Part shown: one piece after another, positions 56,734 through 64,000 of the stretch
Layout: every line of letters starts with the position of its first letter
How positions within the stretch are numbered: the stretch's first letter is position 1
DNA from: Zizania palustris
Taxonomy: Eukaryota; Streptophyta; Magnoliopsida; Poales; Poaceae
NCBI GenBank assembly: GCA_019279435.1
Contig: JAAALK010000289.1
Span: 44,395,164 to 44,459,163 of the forward strand
DNA length: 64,000 nt
Direction of reading: 5' to 3'
Notes under the pieces: model-generated
What the model saw: only the letters and a program-made list of their open reading frames with translations
Database searches by the model: none
Told to the model about the DNA's origin: nothing
Position numbers and translations under genes: made by a program

Positions 56734-57151
56734 TCTTAACTATATTAAAGCATGGAGTGGTCGTCCGTCTGCAGCTCCCTTTCTCGTTCTCCGTGCAGCG
56801 CCTCTCACTTCCCATAAAAAACCAATCAAAATTTATACCCTAAAAAAACCGGTGCAACCACCCTAAAAAACCGGTGCAACCGCCCCATCAAACCGCGACG
56901 TGCGCTCAACGTGCCCCGCCCCCTGTGTAACCGCCCGCCCCTGTGCATGCATGCGCGCAAGCAGGTTTCATTGCGTGAGAAGAAAAGAGGAAAAGAAAAA
57001 AGAAAAAAAGAAAAAGAATAAAAAAGAAAATAAAAAACTAGAAAAAGAAATTTGTATTTATATTTCAGTCTTTTAATTTATGTATTTTGCGCGGAAATAA
57101 AAAAACTATTATAAAATAAGATTCTGTTGCAAAGCACAGACCTTTGACTAG
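56734..57151 (+). mobile_element. Short non-autonomous Helitron (418 bp)
   Basis: The 5' end TCTTAACTATATTAAAGC follows host A; the 3' end CTAG (57148-57151) precedes host T. Just upstream is CTGTTGCAAAGCACAG, a stem-loop form of the TTGCAACGCAC end. The first 16 bases match the large Helitron (24175) with one mismatch, and TCGTCCGTC follows in both. It holds no gene. Confidence 0.85.
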
Positions 57152-58195
57152 TTACTTTAAAAGAAGTTAGTGGTGGTGAGTCTGTCACCACCACTAGCTT
57201 CTCATTGACACGTGATGACATGATGTTTTTTAATGTTTAATTTTTTTCCCGTTATAATGTACGGACACTCAACTATTTTTTAAAAAAACTAATGTTTTTT
57301 AGGTTTTTAGATTCTATAGCTATTAAATTTCACAATATAAAGAAATAATCTAAACCGTTTGGAGAGCTTCGTATCGTGAGAGTAACTATATCTACAAAAA
57401 CTCTCAAAATATTACTAATATAAGTTCGAAAATTAGAGGATTTTTCTAATTAATTGTAATGAAAGAAAAAAACATGGTGTAGGCTACAAACGTGAGCCTA
57501 TAAACACGGTCCGAGTGCTCCACACGAATATGTGCTATTATTGGGGGATTTAATTATTTGACACTCGAGTGGCAATAAAATTATCACTCCGAGTCACTGA
57601 CATATGGGGTTACCTGAATCACTGACATGTGGTTCATTAATTGACACATGAAGAGAGTGACAAATAGTTAAATTATCCTTATTATTGTGGTCCAATTTTT
57701 TTAGTAGAATATGATATTATTTTATTGCTTGAGTATTACTTACTATTTTAATATTACTATTTAATATATTTGTAAGTACCGTATAAGACATTATATGTAT
57801 TGAAGTTATATAATAAAATATATTTTGGCTATATAAATCTTCTAATTTTAGGGCATTGTTTTGCATTTTATACCACGGTCTGAAATTCCTAAGACAGACG
57901 CATTGTTATGATCAAAATGAAGGAAATGAGCCTCAAGGCTTTAGTTTTGAGATTATACTATATATGTGAAGTTTTTATAATAAAATAAACTAGGTTAATA
58001 TTTTATTTTTAGTCTAAAATGAAAACAAATTGATTAATTAAACACATTTAATACACATGTAGCTTTAAATCTAAGATTTCTTGTAATTGCGTTTGACTAT
58101 CTTTAAAAAAATATGAATCTAGAGTTGTTAGAGTTGTGTTAAACTAAAGTGGTGCATCTATAACATTTGGTTTTCAAGCCATCTATCACTACGGT
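57152..58195. other. AT-rich intergenic DNA without a recognised gene
   Basis: Short degenerate MITE pieces, including one with CACTGACATATGG / CACTGACATGTGG words (57590-57640) related to the foldback at 23534. No ORF is worth calling. Confidence 0.4.
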
Positions 58196-58690
58196 GGCCT
58201 TCAAAGAGAGAACAATAAAAGATATTCCCTTCGTTCCGTGTTATAAGTCATTATAGTTTTTTCAGATCCATTTACATCAATAAATCAGGACATATATATG
58301 TCTAGATTCATTGATCTGTTGATGAATCTGAAAAAGTTAAAATGACTTATAATGTGAAACGGCCTTCAAAGAGAGAACAATAAAAGATACCCCTTCGTTC
58401 TGCATTATAAGTCGTTCTAGTTTTTTCAGATCCATTCATATCAATAAATATGGACATATACATGTCTAGATTCATTGATCTGTAGATAAATCTGAAAAAA
58501 ATAAAATAACTTATAATATGAAACGGTCTTCAAAGAGAGAACAATAAAAGATACTCCCTTCATTTCGTATTATAAGTCATTCTAGTTTTTTCAGATCCAT
58601 TCACATCAATAAATCTGGACATATATATGTCTAAATTTATTGATTTGTGGATGAATCTGAAAAGGTTAAAATGACTTATAACGTGAAACG
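58196..58690. mobile_element. Stowaway-type MITE tandemly triplicated with its flank
   Basis: Three units of 165, 164 and about 164 bp start at 58196, 58361 and 58525 with GGCCTTCAAAGAGAGAACAA or GGTCTTCAAAGAGAGAACAA. Each carries a CCCTTCGTT-type left end, TATAAGTCATTCTAG, CAGATCCATT and a right end ATGACTTATAAYGTGAAACG. The 28-bp flank GGCCTTCAAAGAGAG... is copied each time, so the array arose by tandem duplication rather than three insertions. Confidence 0.85.
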
Positions 58691-59349
58691 GAGATGGTAC
58701 TACCATTAGTGAGATATTTGGTAATTTATACAACTAAGAAGTGTTTTGAAGTGTTTTTTATTTTTTGTCATGCTAACTCACCTGTCATTGACATCATGTG
58801 TTATTGTTGTTACAAAGTAAACAATGTAATAATAAGGTCATCTTGAGTGACAAACCATTAATTTCTTGACCTCTACCATGCATTGTAGCTCGACAACTTT
58901 CTATTTTATTTTCTATTTGAGTCGCTATACCTTTTCCAAGTGCAGCAAACAGTCTCAAGTCCCAACCAACATCCTGAATTCCAGACGGCCAAACTGAACG
59001 GATGCAATCGTCTGTCAGAATGTTCATCAGCATTACTGACTGAATTCCCACATTCAACAGAGGAAGGTAGTATGAAAGATGCCAAAGAGTAGCAATGCAA
59101 AAGCTATAGGCTAAGCTGACCCAGTAGACACTATCCATCCATAACCAAAATCATAGAAGTAGCTTTGCAAGAATTTGATGATACAAATGTCCCCTGATCT
59201 ACTTTCTAACACAAAAACAAGTGTTCCCCTGGTGTCCACACTTACACATCCAACCAACTTAACACTAATTAAAGCCACAGAAAATAAGAATGAGAGCACG
59301 GATCAATAGAGTCCAGCAGGCACCGCGAAAATAAGAATGTGAATGCTGC

Positions 59350-61966
59350 TCAATCATGGTTGAGGAAGCCTACACACAGCAAAATGACATGGAGGCAAAT
59401 AATCAGCTCCGTCCATCTCAACCGTGCCGATGCCAACCTGAATGCCGATGAGTGAGCTGTCTGCGCGGTTGGAGACATTGCGGCAGCTGCAAGTTACAAC
59501 CAGAAGTCATATTTAACACAACTCTAGAAATGGGTTACTGATTGCAAGCAGAACAGTGTATTTGTCACAGCTAAGCCACAGTGCCACACTCACCATTGCA
59601 TGCAGAGCTGGTGGTAAGATTGGCGAGGATGGTGAAAGATGTGCTATTGGTGTACCCTGCATATGAGCACGTCGCGCTCTCACAAGATGACGTGGGGGAC
59701 GTGGTCGTGTTCCCGAGGAACATGTCTCCACATTTTGCAGCGGGGCAGAAAGATGAGCTTATTCCTTGCGTTGGTTGACAATCCAGCCTGAAAAATCCAT
59801 ACATTTGTGGGGGAGTTAGAATTGTGTGACATATACTGATGGAGTGATGGAGCACTGATTTATAAATACTAGCAAGCATGAGCTTTAGCAGAGTAAACAC
59901 TAACTGCCAAGTGGAGGAGCTGCAACCACACGAGACACAGTTGTTGGCAGTCAGAATGTAACTTCCGTTCGGAACACCGAGGTTGCGGTCTACGGCTGTA
60001 TTGCTAATAGCATAGGAGCAGACTGCACATATGTGTAAACGGTTAGTCCCAAACATTATTCTGAGTGAATGTGTGATAATGGGATGAGAAGGTTGTTACT
60101 TTCTGGATAAATTGAAATCAGCGAATACACTTCACATACAAGGTTCAACACACATATACAACAGGGTGTTGCCGATCGGACCAATCCAATTGGCTAGAAG
60201 GCACAACAGGACGATTGGATTGGTCTGATCGTCAATACAGCACAAAAGTAACACAGATACTACTACTACAAAAGTAACACGTATCTATATCAATCTTAAC
60301 AAAAGTACTGTACATTCAAAATTTGTAAGTCCATTAAAGTTCCAGTAAGAAAGGATGTCAGCAATAATATCAAAATAATGGATAGTGGTGATTTTAGCTT
60401 GCAGAGTACTGGCATTACCATGATTATAACAAAGATAAATTAACTTGGTGACTTATGAATGAAGTGCCTTTGTAATTTACTACATGCCAAATAGGAAATG
60501 CTCTAAACTTCAGATCCAATATGCAGCAGACATATCCAATAGCTTATCCTGAAGACGTGAACTATGACCACAAATAGTAGTTTAGTAGAGATGTCACTGT
60601 GTCAGTCAGTCATTCTCAATTAATTCGAGGTCAATGGAGGATATGCGCCTGCAACTTGCTAGCTAGCAAAATAGCAAAAGCTGCAAGAGCCAAGAGGAGA
60701 CAAGTTGGAACTTGGAAGACTGAATAGCTAGTAACAATTTTACAGCATCTTTCTATGCCCATTCACATGCACAACTTTTCATGGGTAATGTGAAAAGCAA
60801 CACCTGAACATTTTTGGGTTTTCGGGTGTGGGGTAAGATTAATACTAGAATATACAAAGAGGAGCACAATGAGATGGAACTTTGTATTCAGATCACGGCT
60901 AAGCATATCTACCTCATACAGCACACATAACATAAGAATTCAGAAAACATTGTACAAACGCAGCTGATCATCAGCAGCAGCTAATTCAGCTATTGCAACC
61001 TGTACTTTGCTGGATGCGCCAAGATAGAGGTAAAAAGGCGCAATGCACTAACAAGTAACAAAGAAGCACAAAAAGTTACTAACGGTTCTTCTTAACTAGG
61101 AACTCTACAAGAGAATATGAAAAAAAGGTTAGAGCTTCACTAGTCACTAGATACATTATCATGGAGGCAATAGCAACTAAATACTAGCTCAGAAGCATGG
61201 CAAAGGAAGTAACTTTTAGGAGACATTTGAGTAGAAGTAGAACCTTGCAGTACAAATCAAAAGGATTTAGAGAAAAGGAGTGGTTTCCCCCCCTTTTTGT
61301 CCTACCTCGGAGTGGCACATCAAGAACCTGCCCGGCGAGAAGGCTCTTGGCGTCAGGCATCCGATTCAACGCGAGAACGGTGGCCTCCGTGGTACCGAAG
61401 TCCTGCGCGATGCCGACCAGAGAGCTCCCGGGCGGCACGACGTAGGTGTAGTGCACCACCGGCTCGCCGCCGACGGGGTCGCAGCTGCAGGGCACGGGGA
61501 TCCAGAGATCCTGTCCGACGGCGATCTTGTTGGGGTCGGAGACGTTGTTGGCGGCAGCGATGTCCTGGTAGGTGACGAGGCCCGCGAAGACACCGCGGGC
61601 GATGGCGTCGAGGGTGTCCCCGGCGCGGATGCGGTAGATGGGGCGCTGGAATGTGGCCCCCACGCCGCCGGAGCAGATGCACGGGAGGCGGATGCGGAGC
61701 GGCGAGGGCGCCGGCGCGGACGGCGGTGTGGAGAGCGGGAGCCCGTTGGAGGCCAGCAACACGCGGTGGGAGCGCAGCTGGAAGAGCACGCGCACGGCGG
61801 CGAGCGTGGTGGCGTTGGCCGGCGCATACGCCACCAGCGCCTGGCATGTCGACGCCCGCTGCTTCGTAGCGCTGCACACGAACCGCGCCGCCCCCGCCGC
61901 CGGCGACAGCGCCGCGACGCAGATGTGGAGCAGCAACACGGAGACGAGCGGCGCCATTGCTACCAT
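59350..61966 (-). CDS. LysM-domain GPI-anchored protein (LYM/LYP receptor-like family), 369 aa
   Basis: Four exons on the minus strand: 61306-61966, 59905-60022, 59594-59787 and 59350-59486; GT-AG, 1110 nt. The start MVAMAPLVSVLLLHIC is the first true ATG (an in-frame GTG lies two codons upstream) and gives a signal peptide ending near AAGA. CxC pairs (PCICSG, PCSC) flank LysM1 (about residues 111-158, YRIRAGDTLDAIA to LWIP) and LysM2 (about 172-219, YTYVVPPGSSLVGIA to LDVPL). A Cys-rich region follows (NNCVSCGCSSSTWQLDC, FCPAAKCGD). The C terminus is hydrophobic (LIICLHVILLCVGFL), a GPI-anchor signal. Family members bind chitin or peptidoglycan at the cell surface and signal with LysM receptor kinases. 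The ligand of this one cannot be read from sequence. Confidence 0.92.
60173..60231. repeat. 18-bp inverted repeat in LysM intron 1
   Basis: CGATCGGACCAATCCAAT at 60173-60190 pairs with ATTGGATTGGTCTGATCG at 60214-60231 (one G-U in RNA), with a 23-base loop. It lies in the 1.28-kb first intron. The rest of the intron shows nothing else. Confidence 0.8.
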
Positions 61967-62017
61967 TGCCACAACGAAAAGGAGAGATTTTTTCCCAGCG
62001 AAGAGCTAGCTGAAGCT

Positions 62018-62046
62018 ACGGTGAGAGTGAGAGTGAGAGTGAGACT
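62018..62046 (-). repeat. (GAGAGT)n repeat in the 5' leader of the LysM gene
   Basis: About four to five units, read as an ACTCTC pyrimidine tract on the coding (minus) strand about 55-80 bases before the start codon. CT-rich leaders are frequent in plant genes. Confidence 0.7.
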
Positions 62047-62049
62047 GTG

Positions 62050-64000
62050 AGCTAGCTAGTGTGTGTTTACTGTGCCGGATCTTTGACGAGTCAACTCAAA
62101 ATTTGAATGTTACTCCAGAAACTAGTAATTTAAAACTATTCCTAAGTTTTTTGATAAATTATTTTTGCAGTTTTGACATTATATTACGAAACGAATAGAA
62201 CTAGGATCGTAACACGAATAGAAAAATATAAAAAATTATCATAAAATTATTTTTGGTTGTAAAGATATTAACGTTTTTCTCTGTTGAAAAATAAGAGGGG
62301 TCTCAAGGCCTCCTTTGAAATAAAGCAATTTTAAAGAAATTTCAGAATATTTAAACTACTTCACGTAAAAATTATGTAAAATTATAAATAAGTTTCCGGT
62401 AATTATTTGAAAGTTTTATAAAAAATAATTTTTATTACTAAAAACTGATAAATAATTAATTTGGTAGTTTTATAGAAAAAACTGTAGAAATTAAGAAAAG
62501 CTTTGCATTGTAGGATTTTCATACAAATTTTTAGAAAAAATACAATGATTATTGTGAAACCATAAAATTCATTCGTTGCAAAGGACAGAACCCTAAGAAC
62601 TTCTTTGGGTTGAATCGAATATAGAAGAAAAACTAATGATCTGAAGTTCGAAGGATTTGGTACGGTAGTTCCTTATAATCTCAATTCCTATATTTTAAAG
62701 GGTTTAAAAAATAATTTTCTACTTTTAAATAAAGGAGAAGTAATTTAGGGGATAGTTTATGAATATTGTTGTAGCGTGATTTTTTTAATAAAATATCTAA
62801 AGTTAATTTTAGAAAAGTAGATAGAGATATTGTTGGAGATGCTTTAATCCATAGTAACTTCTTCTATCTATCTTAATTCCATAGGAAATTAAGCATCCAT
62901 AGGTAGCTCTCTTTTTTCACTAAGACCACTACAAAGCATGAGCATGGTTAACCCCTAATGATGGAAGAAAAACTGAATAAAGCTTTGACACAAATGAATG
63001 TCCCTCTATTCAATATTTGTAACTTAACTTGATTAAGAATGTAGAATAATATATTCACCTCTAAAATTCATATGATTTTCATGTAGCTTATCCAAATGCT
63101 CGTTTCAACAAAATTCTAATGATTTCCAATCCTCCATTTTACACAAAACATCCTATCATGTTATTGTGTTTTCATATTCTTAGATCCTGTTCGGCACAAC
63201 TCTAGATCCATAATTTTTTTTAGAGACGGGTCCAATTTAGTTTCAAAAAATCTTAGAACTAGAGTCGTAGATAGAATGAGGGTATTTATTTAAGTAATCT
63301 AATTTTTATTTTATACTAAAATTAGACTACTTAACCTATTTAATTATATTATACAAACCCAACATTTTTAATCTTGAAGTTATAGTTGTACCAAACAGAC
63401 GTGATTCCATTTTCTCCAGCATTCCTAATTTTGCTCAATATTCTCGATTTTGCTTTTATCTGATCCTGCGATTCCATTCAGTGCTACTCAGACAGTGAGG
63501 AAGAACATGAGTAGGGAGCAGTGAGGAAGAAGGAGCCATGGAGAAGAACACGAGTAGGAGGAAGAGGATGTCATCGGTAACAGCCTTCTAACTAAAATCA
63601 ATAGCGCAGATTAACCAAAGTATTAGATCTTTAAGCCTAGCTCTCTCGTGTGTTTTTAGCCTGGTTTGTTTACTGCTCACAGATGACAGCGTCACTCCCC
63701 ATTGATCAGTCAGTACACGCGAGGCTGGAGCTGGAGCTGGAGCTGGACGTACGGCTAGCTCCTTGAACGATCGAGCCACAGATCTGCACGTGACGGATGC
63801 CGACGAGTGTTCATCGGGATCTTGCATTGTCTCAACTCTCATGAGCAGGTGACTGGATCTGGGATCTGGATGAGCACTCAAGCGTGAGCAGTACGTGTAT
63901 GCTACTTTGCTACCACAGTATGTACGGTATAATGGAGCTGCTGCCTGCTGCAGCAGTTACACTGGTTACAGGCGTCTTGGGCAATTCATAACAGGTTAGC
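62050..64000. other. AT-rich intergenic DNA; possible MITE at 63183-63401
   Basis: 63183 (GATCCTGTTCGGCACAACTC) and 63401 on the minus strand (CGTCTGTTTGGTACAACTAT) form an imperfect inverted repeat around an AT-rich core, like a Tourist/hAT-type MITE. I could not settle a target duplication. ORFs near the right edge (63588-63881) show no family signature. No gene is called. Confidence 0.45.

Noticed and set aside
61353..62050. Large opposite-frame ORFs over LysM exon 1 (up to 256 codons)
   Set aside because: Shadows of the GC-rich coding exon; only the minus frame has signal peptide and LysM motifs and splices consistently.
1..64000. Search for a novel multi-gene system or gene cluster
   Set aside because: The host genes have unrelated functions and mixed orientation, and all remaining coding capacity belongs to known transposon classes; I see no evidence for an undescribed multi-gene system.

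Overview
The window is plant nuclear DNA, almost certainly from a grass (Poaceae). Host genes have many GT-AG introns, grass-type GC-rich first exons and recognisable plant families. Most of the rest is nested transposable elements of types common in grasses: Sirevirus Copia and Gypsy LTR elements, Helitron, MULE, PIF/Harbinger, hAT, Stowaway and LINE. I saw no prokaryotic operon, CRISPR array, rRNA or tRNA gene. All calls come from reading the sequence; no database search was run.

Left third (1-24174): two members of one Sirevirus-type Copia family lie in opposite orientation. Copy A (minus strand) runs off the left edge and occupies 1-7067. It is inserted in a Gypsy-type LTR (7068-8750), which itself interrupts a MULE transposase gene fragment (8751-9593). 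Copy B (plus strand, 10581-21522) is complete: two 2020-bp LTRs, target duplication ATCTC, primer-binding site, gag, pol and an array of polypurine tracts. Its pol carries a 1-bp deletion and a nonsense codon, whereas copy A pol is open to the window edge. In both copies one in-frame TAG separates gag from pol. Low-copy repeats and a 260-bp tandem duplication follow.

Middle (24175-34534): a 10.36-kb Helitron with TC and CTAG ends, inserted between A and T. It carries an RPA-like gene and a Rep/helicase gene, each broken by an in-frame TAA. The neighbouring tandem copy of the target preserves the unoccupied site, which fixes the ends to the base. The Helitron lies about 150 bp upstream of the start codon of a bromodomain gene and apparently separates that gene from its TATA-like sequence.

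Right half (34535-64000): six host genes. They encode a bromodomain/GRP-motif protein (+, ten coding exons, with a truncated LINE in intron 5), an L18p/L5e-like protein (+), an HMA-domain coiled-coil protein (-), the minor-spliceosome U11/U12-31K protein (+), a conserved plant protein of unknown function (-) and a LysM GPI-anchored receptor-like protein (-). Between them lie a MULE-like element, two PIF/Harbinger-like elements (one carrying a purple acid phosphatase exon fragment and a nested hAT-like element), a solo LTR, a short non-autonomous Helitron sharing ends with the large one, and a tandemly triplicated Stowaway-type MITE. The host genes have unrelated jobs (chromatin reading, translation, metal binding, splicing, chitin/peptidoglycan perception), so I infer no joint pathway.
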